DNA of 64,000 bases from Klebsiella pneumoniae (GTDB taxonomy: Bacteria > Pseudomonadota > Gammaproteobacteria > Enterobacterales > Enterobacteriaceae): positions 992,841 through 1,056,840 of the forward strand of contig NZ_KN046818.1 of the NCBI RefSeq assembly GCF_000742135.1, read 5' to 3'. Position numbers and translations under genes: made by a program. Shown piece after piece: positions 52,322 through 61,113 of this stretch (positions within the stretch are counted from its first letter, which is position 1; every line of letters begins with the position of its first letter). The notes under the pieces were generated by a model, which had not been told where the DNA came from, did not search any database, and saw only the letters and a program-made list of their open reading frames with translations.

Positions 52322-52396
52322 CTACACCGGCAGGAGGCTCATCATCAGCCAGGCGATGGCGATGCAGATAAGGGTCATCGACAGCACAAAATTCAT
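52322..52396 (-). CDS. Putative 24-residue membrane protein
   Basis: Codes for MNFVLSMTLICIAIAWLMMS followed by LLPV and TAG: a single transmembrane span almost from end to end. AGAGGAG lies before the ATG at 8-base spacing. The size and composition fit the class of enterobacterial single-span microproteins. Coding status is inferred from the ribosome site and composition only. Confidence 0.5.
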   Translation of the reverse strand: MNFVLSMTLICIAIAWLMMSLLPV

Positions 52397-52656
52397 GGTA
52401 GCTCCTCTTCATCCTTTCTTTACTCAACGTAAATTTTGACAGCGATGATCGCCTTTATCCTTGGCGATTTGTGCCGCTATCCGGCGGTGGGCTGGGGAAA
52501 GACGGCCTGTTTCCCCGTGAAGGCCAGCAAAATATCCTCTTTGCCAGGGTTATAGTGATGACATCAATGAATAAGCTGCATCACATTGGTTATGTTGGTC
52601 TTTCCGCCTGAAGAATGACTTCGGGTCGCTGATAAGCTTGCTGGGGGACTAACAGG
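52397..52656. other. Spacer between divergent microprotein gene and citrate synthase gene
   Basis: Should contain promoters in both directions. No repeat or clear operator recognised. Confidence 0.4.
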
Positions 52657-53961
52657 ATGAGCACTACACCGTTAACGCTTTCTTTTGCCGGACAACAACC
52701 GCCCATCGCCCTGCCGCAGGTGCCGGGAACGCGGGGGCCGGTGGGAGTTGACATGCGCGGGCTAAATCAGTCCGGATTCTGCAGCTATGACCCCGGCTTC
52801 GCCAACACCGCCGGATGCCAGTCGGCGATCTCGTGGATCGATACGGAAAACAGCGTGCTGCTGCACCGCGGCTATCCGGTAGATCAGCTGGCTCGCCAGT
52901 GCGATTTTCTCGAAGTGGCCTACATCATGCTGAACGGTGACGCGCCGGATGAGGCCAGCTATCAAACCTTTCGCGAGACCATCACCCGCCATACTCTGGT
53001 CCACGAGCAGATAGCCCGCATGTGCAGCGGCTTTCGTCGCGATTCGCACCCGATGGCGCTGATGTGCGCCCTGGTGGGGGCGCTGGCGGCGTTCTATCAT
53101 GATGTACTGGATGTGGAAAATCCGCAGCACCGGGCGCTGGCCGCCACCCGGCTGCTGTCGAAAATGCCCACTATCGCCGCCATGAGCTACAAGTACACCA
53201 TTGAACAACCCGCCGCGTATCCGCGCAACGATCTCTCCTATGCCGGAAATTTCCTGCAGATGCTGTTTGCTATCCCGGCGGAGAAATATGTTCTGAATCC
53301 GGTCATCGAGCAGGCGATGAACCAGATCCTGGTGCTGCATGCCGATCACGGGCAGTGCGCCTCGACCACTACGGTGCGCGCGGCGGGCTCCTCCGGGGCG
53401 AACTTATTCGCCTGCGTCGCCGCCGGGCTGGCGTCGCTGTGGGGGCCGATGCATGGCGGAGCAAATGAATCGAGCATGCGAATGCTGGAGGAGATTGAAA
53501 GCGTCGATCAGGTTCCGGCGTTTCTGCGCCAGGCGAAGCGCGATCCGCAGGCATTTCGCCGGCTGGGTTTTGGCAACTCGCGCTACCGTCACCGTGACCC
53601 GCGCGCCGATATCCTGCGTGAAACCAGCCATCGGGTGCTGGCGGAGGTAGGCATGTCTGACCGCCTGCTGCAGGTGGCGATGGCCCTTGAGGACGTGGCG
53701 CTGACCGACCCCTATTTTGTGGACAATGGCCTGTCGCCAAGCGTGGATTTCTATACCGCGGTGATCCTTAAAGCGATGAATCTGCCTTCGTCGATGTTTG
53801 CGGTGGTCACCGCGGTCGGTCGGACGGTCGGGTGGGTGGCGCACTGGAACGAGATGCACCAGGCGCCGCTGACCATCTACCGGCCACGGCAGATTTACGT
53901 TGGCGAGGGCTATCGGGATTACGTCTCCCGACGCGGCGAGCGGTCTGCTGAGCTAAGGTAA
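52657..53961 (+). CDS. Citrate synthase paralogue with altered active site
   Basis: 434 residues aligning along their length with type II GltA (427 in E. coli). Retained: His231 (HADH, oxaloacetate), catalytic His266 (GPMHGGAN), catalytic Asp364 (PSVDFYT), and Arg residues in DPRA, GRTVGW and RPRQ. Changed: the second catalytic His (E. coli His305 in GFGHRVY) is Asn307 in GFGNSRY, with the following Arg replaced as well, and the conserved Glu after HADH is Gly. It lies outside the sdh/gltA locus, next to a fimbrial cluster. It may be a poor or redirected synthase, a 2-methylcitrate-type enzyme or a binding protein; the fold is certain, the activity is not. Confidence 0.85.
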   Translation: MSTTPLTLSFAGQQPPIALPQVPGTRGPVGVDMRGLNQSGFCSYDPGFANTAGCQSAISWIDTENSVLLHRGYPVDQLARQCDFLEVAYIMLNGDAPDEASYQTFRETITRHTLVHEQIARMCSGFRRDSHPMALMCALVGALAAFYHDVLDVENPQHRALAATRLLSKMPTIAAMSYKYTIEQPAAYPRNDLSYAGNFLQMLFAIPAEKYVLNPVIEQAMNQILVLHADHGQCASTTTVRAAGSSGANLFACVAAGLASLWGPMHGGANESSMRMLEEIESVDQVPAFLRQAKRDPQAFRRLGFGNSRYRHRDPRADILRETSHRVLAEVGMSDRLLQVAMALEDVALTDPYFVDNGLSPSVDFYTAVILKAMNLPSSMFAVVTAVGRTVGWVAHWNEMHQAPLTIYRPRQIYVGEGYRDYVSRRGERSAELR

Positions 53962-54013
53962 TGCCTTACAGGCAGGAGGCGCGCGGCGTCTTCCTGCCCA
54001 GGCGGGTTACTAC

Positions 54014-54319
54014 TCAGAGATGCCGGGAGAGCAGATAGTGCTCGACGGCGGTATATTCGGTTAACCGGGTATACAGCGCCAACAGGGCGCTGAGAAAAGC
54101 GCCTACCTCACAGGCCTGCGGCCTGGGCGTGGCGAGTAATTGCTGTAGCGTAGCTCTCAGTTGATCAAGGTCGGGCTTCAGCACATACGGTATATGCAGG
54201 GTGCTGAGGATGGTTTCAGTCTGCTGGAAATCATGACGAGATGGCAACGCCTCGTCTGCGCTTAGCCAGCTCAGAATAATCAACATGAGGCGATTTTTAG
54301 CGTAGAGATACGATTTCAT
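54014..54319 (-). CDS. Hypothetical protein overlapping the LuxR-type regulator gene
   Basis: 101 residues, MKSYLYAKNRLMLIILSWLS to YLLSRHL. AGGAG precedes the ATG, and the first 23 bases overlap the end of the regulator gene, so translation is probably coupled. Predicted largely helical, no signal peptide or metal site. No family recognised. As the second gene of a unit with a fimbria-linked regulator it may act with that regulator. Confidence 0.65.
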   Translation of the reverse strand: MKSYLYAKNRLMLIILSWLSADEALPSRHDFQQTETILSTLHIPYVLKPDLDQLRATLQQLLATPRPQACEVGAFLSALLALYTRLTEYTAVEHYLLSRHL

Positions 54320-54959
54320 GGCCTGTCTCCTGTCGGTAGTGGCGCAACACCATCCCCTGAACTTTGTTCATCAGTTCCACGTTATTTTTCACCGCCAGCT
54401 TGCTAAGGACGCGTGAACGGTAGTAGTAGACCCGTTTGATCGTGAGCTGCATGGTGCTGGCCACGTGACACAACGGCATTCCCCCCATCAGCAGGCTGAT
54501 TAAAAAAGTTTCCTTACGGGTCAGGTTATAGCTGTCAGGTATGGCGATATAGAGCTTGTCGGCGGGGGGCGATGTCAAGCGCGGACCGCGGGCAAGGGCA
54601 GCGCTGAGCCCGGCAAAACTGGTGATGAACTCTGCGCCGAGCACAATGGCGAGGCTGCGTTCGAGCTCGCTCAACGGGTAGCCTGATTTGGCAAAAATAA
54701 AGATCCGGATCAGGGGATTAAACGATTTTAAACTGAGCGCGACCTGCAGTACTTCGATGCTGACGCTGCTGTAATCAATAAGGATGGTGCTTAGCCGGGC
54801 TCCGGCATCGGTCGCAAAAAAAGTATAGAACATCTCACTCTGTCCACTAAACGGGTAACAGAGTATTTCTTTAATATCCAGAGGCTTGCTGTTTGGTTCA
54901 TTAATATACGCTTTCAGGGCAATATTAAAATATTCTGAATCCGCAATGCAGATCAACAT
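54297..54959 (-). CDS. LuxR-type transcriptional regulator, fimbria-linked
   Basis: 220 residues. The C-terminal quarter is a LuxR/FixJ helix-turn-helix (LTRKETFLISLLMGGMPLCH, then VASTMQLTIKRVYYYRSRVL and SKLAVKNNVELMNK). The N-terminal part is receiver-like in length and secondary structure but lacks the usual phospho-acceptor Asp-Asp cluster, so phosphorylation is doubtful. A strong AGGAGGTCATT site precedes the ATG. It is divergent from the fimbrial operon across an AT-rich spacer, the position of FimW/FimZ-like regulators. Target inferred from position. Confidence 0.8.
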   Translation of the reverse strand: MLICIADSEYFNIALKAYINEPNSKPLDIKEILCYPFSGQSEMFYTFFATDAGARLSTILIDYSSVSIEVLQVALSLKSFNPLIRIFIFAKSGYPLSELERSLAIVLGAEFITSFAGLSAALARGPRLTSPPADKLYIAIPDSYNLTRKETFLISLLMGGMPLCHVASTMQLTIKRVYYYRSRVLSKLAVKNNVELMNKVQGMVLRHYRQETGHEIVSLR

Positions 54960-55430
54960 AATGACCTCCTGGCATAAATACGCTGTGCATGCTGTCCTGC
55001 CTGATTCGACAATTTACTGTAGAGAATACCCACCTGAAATAACATACTCCCTGCGCTTTCAATCCAGGGGGGGAGAACGTGGGAGGAGGTGGTTAATAAT
55101 GAGGGTGAGATAGTTAGATCGCATTTCTCGAATGTTTTTTAGAAAATAAAAAATAAAAATTACCTTTTATTTACAGTGAGTTGTGTTTTTATTGTGCGTC
55201 AGTTTTATTTCTTTTTCAAAGTGGTGTTAAGACTTTTCTATAAAAAGTAGAAATGGTCCTGGTGGCGAATTTGAATAATAAATAATGAAGTGAGTAGGAT
55301 GTCAGTGCAGGGAAGGGGTTAAAAGATAACAGGTTAATCCAATGGACTGAGCATTAATAAATTGTACGTATAAAGTACGTCAGGGTATTTCCTGAACGAT
55401 TCTCCATAAGCGTGGTGATGAGGAGTGAAG
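54960..55430. other. AT-rich regulatory region upstream of the fimbrial operon
   Basis: About 470 bases between the divergent regulator and pilin genes. Bases 55130-55300 are strikingly AT-rich, with A and T tracts typical of H-NS-bound DNA. I searched by eye for the 9-bp inverted repeats of a fimS-type switch and found none. It should hold the operon promoter. Confidence 0.55.
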
Positions 55431-55991
55431 ATGAAAAAATACAGCAGAGGAATGGCATCTTTCGTGGTGATGATGATGCTTTCTCCGGTAGCGGCACAGG
55501 CTGCTGATGGCAAAGTCACCTTTAATGGTGAAGTCATCGAAAATACTTGTACGGTAGTGAATAAAGACAAGACGGTAACCCTACCGACGGTCCAGCGTTC
55601 AGCGCTCAGCAGCGCGGGTGAAACGGCGGGCGTGGTTCCCTTCACCATCGATCTGACGAGCTGCACCCCAGGGGCTGATGTCTCGGTGTACTTCGAGAAA
55701 GATCAATACGTTTCCACGGAGGGTCGACTAAAAAACACTCTGTCTGACGGCACGGAAGCAGAAAACGTCGATGTGGAGCTGCTGAACACTCGGTTTACGC
55801 CGATTAACCTCGCGGAGACCCCGGCGGTCGCTGCAGACGGCACCATTGCTCGCCCGGACGTGATCCCGGTGGCGGTGGCTGAGCAGGATGGTTCCGCCTC
55901 GCTGCCTTTCTATGCCCGCTACTATGCGACCGACGCCGCTACGGCTGGAAAAGTCGCTACCTACGTCAACTTTACGGTGGTCTATCCGTAA
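55431..55991 (+). CDS. Type 1-like major fimbrial subunit
   Basis: 186 residues. Signal peptide ending AQAA, then the pilin fold: GKVTFNGEVIENTCTV with the first Cys and DLTSC with the second (conserved disulfide), and the C-terminal donor-accepting groove motif ending NFTVVYP with penultimate Tyr. AGGAG lies five bases before the ATG at 55431; a GTG six bases earlier is an alternative. First gene of the operon and followed by a hairpin, so it should be the most abundant product. Confidence 0.92.
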   Translation: MKKYSRGMASFVVMMMLSPVAAQAADGKVTFNGEVIENTCTVVNKDKTVTLPTVQRSALSSAGETAGVVPFTIDLTSCTPGADVSVYFEKDQYVSTEGRLKNTLSDGTEAENVDVELLNTRFTPINLAETPAVAADGTIARPDVIPVAVAEQDGSASLPFYARYYATDAATAGKVATYVNFTVVYP

Positions 55992-56000
55992 CCCCTGTCC

Positions 56001-56024
56001 ACGGCCCCGTTCAGGGGCCGTTTA
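56001..56024 (+). terminator. Intra-operon hairpin between pilin and chaperone genes
   Basis: Perfect 8-bp stem (56001-56008 with 56014-56021), five-base loop and a short T-tract. Such a partial terminator or RNA stabiliser after the major pilin gene is a known way to give excess pilin over chaperone and usher. Confidence 0.6.
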
Positions 56025-56049
56025 TCCACCCGGCAAGGAGGAGGTGAAT

Positions 56050-56745
56050 ATGCGGCGTATGGTTCTGGCACTGCTGCTGTCCAGCTATTTACCCTCGGCG
56101 GACGCCAGCATGGTTATTGACGGCACACGGATTATTTTTTCCGGCGACAAAAAAGAGATCGCCGTCCGGGCCACCAATATGGGGGAGACCCCCTCTCTGA
56201 CGCAGGTCTGGGTCGACGATGGCCGCGTGCAAAATCAACCGGAAAAGGATGCGGCGCCGTTTATTGTGCTGCCGCCGATTGTGCGCATCGAACCGGGAAA
56301 AGGCCAGAGCTGGCGCCTGGTGTTTAACGGCAGCCGCCTGCCGCAGGATCGGGAATCGCTGTTCTGGTTCAATCTTCTGGATATCCCACCTGAGCCGAAA
56401 AATGGCAAGACTGACAATTACCTGCAGCTCGCGATACGGTCGCGTATCAAGCTGTTTTACCGTCCGGCAGGCGTGGCGGCGGAAAAAATAGCCGCGGAAA
56501 AAGCCCTGAGCTGGGCGCTGGCTCCTACGGGCAACGGGCTGCGGGTGAGCAATGCCTCAGCGCGCTATATCACCATCGACAGCATCACCCTTAACGGAAA
56601 AAAACACGCTGCCGGCATGGTCGCCCCGTTTTCCTCGCTGGAGATCGCGCCTAAAGGGGTCGCGCTGCGCACGCTGCCAGCCAAATTCAGCTTCACCACC
56701 ATCAATGATTACGGCGCGGTAGTGAATCATAATTATCCTCAGTAA
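56050..56745 (+). CDS. Periplasmic pilus chaperone
   Basis: 231 residues, with signal peptide (ends ADAS or nearby). PapD-like two-domain immunoglobulin fold of the short F1-G1 loop class: PFIVLPPIVRIEPGKGQSWR, then NGSRLPQDRESLFWFNLLDI, where Arg and Lys anchor the subunit C-terminus (KLFYRP). AAGGAGGAGG precedes the ATG. Second gene of the cluster, ten bases before the usher. Confidence 0.93.
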   Translation: MRRMVLALLLSSYLPSADASMVIDGTRIIFSGDKKEIAVRATNMGETPSLTQVWVDDGRVQNQPEKDAAPFIVLPPIVRIEPGKGQSWRLVFNGSRLPQDRESLFWFNLLDIPPEPKNGKTDNYLQLAIRSRIKLFYRPAGVAAEKIAAEKALSWALAPTGNGLRVSNASARYITIDSITLNGKKHAAGMVAPFSSLEIAPKGVALRTLPAKFSFTTINDYGAVVNHNYPQ

Positions 56746-56755
56746 GGACATTATT

Positions 56756-59191
56756 ATGAAATTCAGGGAGATCAAGGTTGGGTTGATGCTGCTCCTTCCC
56801 TGGCAGGAGGCATGGGCGGCAGAGGCGTTTAGTTTTAACCGCGCCCATTTGCACGGCGCCGCGCAGGTTGATCTCCAGAAATATCAATACGGTAATCCAC
56901 TACACGCCGGACAGTACCGCAGCACGCTCTCGGTGAATGGCCGGGACCTGGGGGAAGAAACGTTTGTTATCCAGGAACACGATGGCCAGCTTGAGCCCTG
57001 CATCTCACCCTCGCTGTTCGACGCTCTGCAGCTGAAGGATGCCCAGTGGCCAACCGCGGCCACCTGCCTGCGTTTTTCGCAGATCGATAAGGCGATCGGC
57101 TGGGAGTATGACAGCGGGGAAAACGTCCTGCGGGTAAATATGCCCCAGGCGCTGCTGCAACCCCATTATCGGGGGGCGGTGAACCTGAAAAAGGTGGATA
57201 GCGGCGTGCCCGCCGCGGTGCTGCGCTACCAGGCCAATAGCTATCAGAGCATCGTCGACGGGGACACCAGCAGCCATCATTATCTCGGGCTGGATGCCAG
57301 CCTGCGCGCCTTTGGCTGGCGGTTACATCACCAGTCCAGCTACCAGGCGCAGGAAGGGAATACGCACTGGGATAGCATTGCCACCTGGGCTGAGAGAAGT
57401 GTAGTGAACTGGGCGTCCACGTTACGGCTGGGTCAGGGATGGACCGACGGAACCTTCTTTGACAGCGTCAGTTTTATCGGCGGCAGGCTGGCTACCGATG
57501 TGCGCATGCTGCCGGGCTCTCGCCGCGGTTTTGCGCCGTCGGTCAGCGGCGTGGCGCGCACCAACGCCCGCGTAACGGTCACCCAGAACGGCGCTCTGTT
57601 GTACGAGGCAACGGTTCCGCCGGGCAAATTCACCTTCGACGATCTCTATCCCACCAACGCCGGCGGCGATTTACAGGTGACGATCCACGAGGCGGATGGC
57701 AGTCAGGACACCTTTACCGTGCCGTACGCCACGCTGCCTGGCCTGGTGCGGGCAGGCGCGGTCTATTATGATCTGTCGCCGGGCTATCTGGATGAGGACG
57801 GGATCGCCGGGCGGCCGGGATTTGGCGAAGCCACGCTGCAGTACGGCTTCAATGACTATATCAGCGGCTATACCGGCGCTAACGCGACGACAGATTATTA
57901 CTCGACGCTGGTCGGCAGCGCCTTCAATACCTACTGGGGCGCGCTGGCGGTCGATCTTTCCCGTTCTGCGGCGAAGGGCAGGGATCACGGCTGGCAGGAG
58001 GGCTACCGCTGGCGGGTGTCCGCATCAAAATCGTTTACATCCGATACGCGAATGCTGCTCTCGATGAGCCACAGCAACGACGGCAATTATCGCTCCATTC
58101 GCGATGCCGCCTGGGAGCACGACCGGCACCCCAACGACTGGCGGGAGATGACCCGCTACAGCGCGACGTTGTCTCAGCAGGCCGGCAGCGGCAGTCTGTC
58201 ATTTAACGGAATCTGGAGTGAGGATGTCCGCCACCACCGCTGGCGCTCATATCAGCTTGGCTATGCCAACCGCTATGGTCAGCTCAATTATTATCTGTAT
58301 GCCCAGCAGAGCCAGGATATCCATCACCGCAATAATCAGGTGGTGGGCGTCTCCTTTTCGCTGCCGTTCGGGCAGGCGGGCAGCCTGACCACCCGCTTTA
58401 ACCACGATAAAAACTACGGCAGCCAGCTGCAGTCCAGCTATACCGGCAGCGCAGGCGAGAAAAACGCCTTCAGCTACGGTTTGACCGCCAGCTACGACAT
58501 GCCGCGGGAGAACCCAAATGAAGCCAGCGTTGCGGCCAACGGTAGCCTGCGGACGGATTATGCGTACCTGAACGCCAGCGCCAGCGCCGGTCGCCATCAG
58601 CAGCAGTACTCGCTGGGGGCATCGGGCGCCCTGGTAGCGCATCAGGGCGGCATGACCGCCACCCCCGAACTGGGGGAAACCTTCGCCATTGTGGAAGCGC
58701 CCGGCGCGGTGGGGGCCCGGGTGGCTAACCGCCTTGGACAGCCGATTAACCGCCAGGGTTTTACGATCATCCCTTACCTCGATCCCTTTACCGCTAACTG
58801 GCTGGATCTCGATCCGCAGGGTCTGAACGACCATGTGGAGATTGTCTCCAGCAGCACGACGGTGGTGCCCGATTCGGGCGCGGCGGTGAAGGTCAAATTT
58901 GTCACGCGTACCGGCTATCCCTGGTTTGCCCATGTCACGCTGCCGGATGGCGCGGCGCCCCCGCTGGGCGCGGAGGTGTTCGACGACAACGGCCGGGCGG
59001 TTGGCGCCGTCGGTCAGGGCGGGCTGCTGTATGCCCGGGTGCCGCAGGACCACGGCAGCGTCTCGGTAGTATGGGGCGAACGCAGCGGGCAACGCTGCCG
59101 GTTGGCCTATGCCATCCGCGACGACGCGGTGCAGCAGGTTAGCAGCGGCACGCCGCATCAGGTCTGCCGGCCGGGAATAAAGGAGAAGTAA
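56756..59191 (+). CDS. Outer membrane fimbrial usher
   Basis: 811 residues of the FimD/PapC family. Signal peptide, N-terminal chaperone-binding domain (FSFNRAHLHGAAQVDLQKYQ region), 24-strand barrel with plug (KFTFDDLYPTNAGGDLQVTI, around residues 285-305), and C-terminal domains ending with the Cys pair (QRCRLAYAI...HQVCRPG). It is shorter than FimD (about 878) but complete in order. The subunit and adhesin genes flank it; its stop is one base from the adhesin ATG. Confidence 0.95.
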   Translation: MKFREIKVGLMLLLPWQEAWAAEAFSFNRAHLHGAAQVDLQKYQYGNPLHAGQYRSTLSVNGRDLGEETFVIQEHDGQLEPCISPSLFDALQLKDAQWPTAATCLRFSQIDKAIGWEYDSGENVLRVNMPQALLQPHYRGAVNLKKVDSGVPAAVLRYQANSYQSIVDGDTSSHHYLGLDASLRAFGWRLHHQSSYQAQEGNTHWDSIATWAERSVVNWASTLRLGQGWTDGTFFDSVSFIGGRLATDVRMLPGSRRGFAPSVSGVARTNARVTVTQNGALLYEATVPPGKFTFDDLYPTNAGGDLQVTIHEADGSQDTFTVPYATLPGLVRAGAVYYDLSPGYLDEDGIAGRPGFGEATLQYGFNDYISGYTGANATTDYYSTLVGSAFNTYWGALAVDLSRSAAKGRDHGWQEGYRWRVSASKSFTSDTRMLLSMSHSNDGNYRSIRDAAWEHDRHPNDWREMTRYSATLSQQAGSGSLSFNGIWSEDVRHHRWRSYQLGYANRYGQLNYYLYAQQSQDIHHRNNQVVGVSFSLPFGQAGSLTTRFNHDKNYGSQLQSSYTGSAGEKNAFSYGLTASYDMPRENPNEASVAANGSLRTDYAYLNASASAGRHQQQYSLGASGALVAHQGGMTATPELGETFAIVEAPGAVGARVANRLGQPINRQGFTIIPYLDPFTANWLDLDPQGLNDHVEIVSSSTTVVPDSGAAVKVKFVTRTGYPWFAHVTLPDGAAPPLGAEVFDDNGRAVGAVGQGGLLYARVPQDHGSVSVVWGERSGQRCRLAYAIRDDAVQQVSSGTPHQVCRPGIKEK

Positions 59192-59192
59192 T

Positions 59193-60218
59193 ATGAAAAA
59201 AATCATCGCATCAGGGGTACCTCTTCTGCTGGCCGGCGGGTACTGCGCTTCGCTGTCGGCAGCGTGCCAGATGGTCAGTGGCAAAACTATCGAGTATTCA
59301 GTGAACGTCAGCCAGGCCAGTATCAACCTTGACGTCAGCGATCTCCCCATCGGCTCCCTGCTATACAGCTACGGAGGGATGATTATCACTAATAACGAAC
59401 GCTGGGAGATCGCCTGCAGCGGCAGCGAGCCCGGCGGGTTTCAGAGCATTGGCGGTTCCCGGGTCGGCCCGGCGGGAGACGGCAAGCCGGGGGATATCTA
59501 CAGCATCGACCGCCTGCCGGGCATCGGCTACAGCTTTCAGATGGGGGAACAGGATGGCATTAATTTCGATCCCCTGTTCACGGCCTGGCCTTCCGCGCCG
59601 GTATTTTCCGGCCAGCGCGCATTTCAGGCGGAAAATAAAAAACCGACCATCTATTTCTGGCGGATTGCCGATAACGGCGGTCTACCGCCGCCGGGCGAAT
59701 ATTGCCTTAATGATTACCTTGGCGATATTTATCTTGGCGGAGTACAGGCGATGCGCTTCAGCGTCAGCGGACTCTGTATTCAGGTCAAATCACCCACCTG
59801 CAAGATTACTGACGACAGTAAAAACATTAACGTCTTCCTCGGACGGCATAACAAAACCGCATTTACCGGGCTCAACAGCACCACCGCCCCGGTTCCTTTT
59901 AACATCAACCTGACGAACTGTGAAAATGTCGGCAGCGTGTTTATGCAGTTTAACGCGACGGTGGACAGCGCTGTCGCCGCCAACGAAGTGATTAAAATCG
60001 ATGACCAACCTGAAGGGGCATCCGGACTTGGCGTGCAGATCCTCAGTGCCGGCGGCTCGCTGGTGCCGCTAAACCAGGTGAGCCAGGTCTGGTCCGGGAA
60101 AAAAGGCAGTCAGACGAACTATCGTTTATCCTATCAGGCCCGCTATATCCAGACGCAGCCCGCAGTGACTGCGGGCGAAGCGAACGCCAGCGCGACCTTC
60201 GTGGTGACTTATAACTGA
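59193..60218 (+). CDS. Two-domain fimbrial tip adhesin
   Basis: 341 residues. Signal peptide ends at SAA with Cys25 near the mature N-terminus as in FimH. Residues about 24-185 form a unique receptor-binding domain with Cys pairs and many aromatic residues; from about 190 (SPTCKITDDSKNINVFLG) a pilin domain follows, ending ASATFVVTYN with penultimate Tyr. Receptor unknown; the lectin part shows no strong FimH similarity. Last gene of the operon. Confidence 0.87.
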   Translation: MKKIIASGVPLLLAGGYCASLSAACQMVSGKTIEYSVNVSQASINLDVSDLPIGSLLYSYGGMIITNNERWEIACSGSEPGGFQSIGGSRVGPAGDGKPGDIYSIDRLPGIGYSFQMGEQDGINFDPLFTAWPSAPVFSGQRAFQAENKKPTIYFWRIADNGGLPPPGEYCLNDYLGDIYLGGVQAMRFSVSGLCIQVKSPTCKITDDSKNINVFLGRHNKTAFTGLNSTTAPVPFNINLTNCENVGSVFMQFNATVDSAVAANEVIKIDDQPEGASGLGVQILSAGGSLVPLNQVSQVWSGKKGSQTNYRLSYQARYIQTQPAVTAGEANASATFVVTYN

Positions 60219-60220
60219 TC

Positions 60221-60247
60221 TGCCTGGCGGCGCGGCGCCGTCAGGCA
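60221..60247. terminator. Hairpin between the fimbrial operon and the GNAT gene
   Basis: Interrupted 12-bp stem (TGCCTG...CAGGCA outer arms, CGGCG/CGCCG inner arms). It overlaps the stop codon of the convergent GNAT gene and could end both units. Confidence 0.6.
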
Positions 60248-61113
60248 TGCGCCAGTAAAGGAAACATCAACTTCCTGTCTTTAAACAGGTTTTCCTTCTG
60301 GTCATAGACGAAGAGGATATCTTCTCCCTCTATCTTCTCATACTCGCCGAGCCGGTCTTCACTGGGGGTAAAACCGAGGATGGCCTGGTAAACGTGGTCA
60401 TCGGCCAGTTCGTTGACCAGCGTCGACAGGCTCTTGCCCACGTCGCAGAATAGATCAAAGCAGATCAGCACCGGACCGTTTTGCATGGCGATGACCACCG
60501 CCTCATTTTTTGCCGAGTAATAGACAAAATGCTTCATAAAGGCTGAGCAGTAAAACATCAGCAGGCCAAAGTTATGCTCCACCCGCAGCGGTGAGAACGG
60601 GTTGGATTTTTCATAGTAATGGCGGAGCAGGGCGACATCGTCAGCGCTGTCCATATCCAGTTTACGAAAATCACCGGCTCGCGGGGAGACCGGCATAATA
60701 TATTGATACTCTTCGCTGCGGGTGAAGCCAAATTTGGGGTAAAAATCCACCGTGGTGGGATTGGCGAATAAAAAGAAGGCGTCCGCCTCCTGCTGCCAGT
60801 CCTGCAGGATGTGATGGATAAGCTGGCCGGCTAATCCCTTATTACGGTGGTCCGGCTCGGTCATCACGGTGCCAATCTGAATATAACGCCGGGGCTCGCC
60901 CTGCCAGCGCAGGTCGATGATGTTGGCCGAAGCGTTAGCGATAACTTTATTGCGTTCGACAAAAGCATAGGGGATATAGGCATCGGTCCAGTAACCTTGC
61001 TGATACCACTCTTCAAAAGACAGGTCAAAAGTCTTAACGGCAAGGTCAATGAAGCTTTTTCTTAATGGGTTATTTTCTCTGACTTGCTTCACTAATTGAT
61101 AATTCATTGTCAT
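60241..61113 (-). CDS. GNAT-family N-acetyltransferase
   Basis: 290 residues. The acetyl-CoA motif A is visible as IGTVMTEPDHRNKGLAGQLI at about residues 78-97, followed by FFLFANPTTVDFYPKFGF (motif B). An additional C-terminal domain of about 140 residues follows and is not recognised. AAGGA precedes the ATG. Similar proteins are common in enterobacteria without known substrate. Its position next to the fimbrial operon may be coincidental. Confidence 0.85.
   Translation of the reverse strand: MTMNYQLVKQVRENNPLRKSFIDLAVKTFDLSFEEWYQQGYWTDAYIPYAFVERNKVIANASANIIDLRWQGEPRRYIQIGTVMTEPDHRNKGLAGQLIHHILQDWQQEADAFFLFANPTTVDFYPKFGFTRSEEYQYIMPVSPRAGDFRKLDMDSADDVALLRHYYEKSNPFSPLRVEHNFGLLMFYCSAFMKHFVYYSAKNEAVVIAMQNGPVLICFDLFCDVGKSLSTLVNELADDHVYQAILGFTPSEDRLGEYEKIEGEDILFVYDQKENLFKDRKLMFPLLAHA

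Noticed and set aside
54960..55430. Invertible fimS-like promoter element
   Set aside because: No pair of 9-bp or longer inverted repeats found by eye and no fimB/fimE-type recombinase gene in the window.
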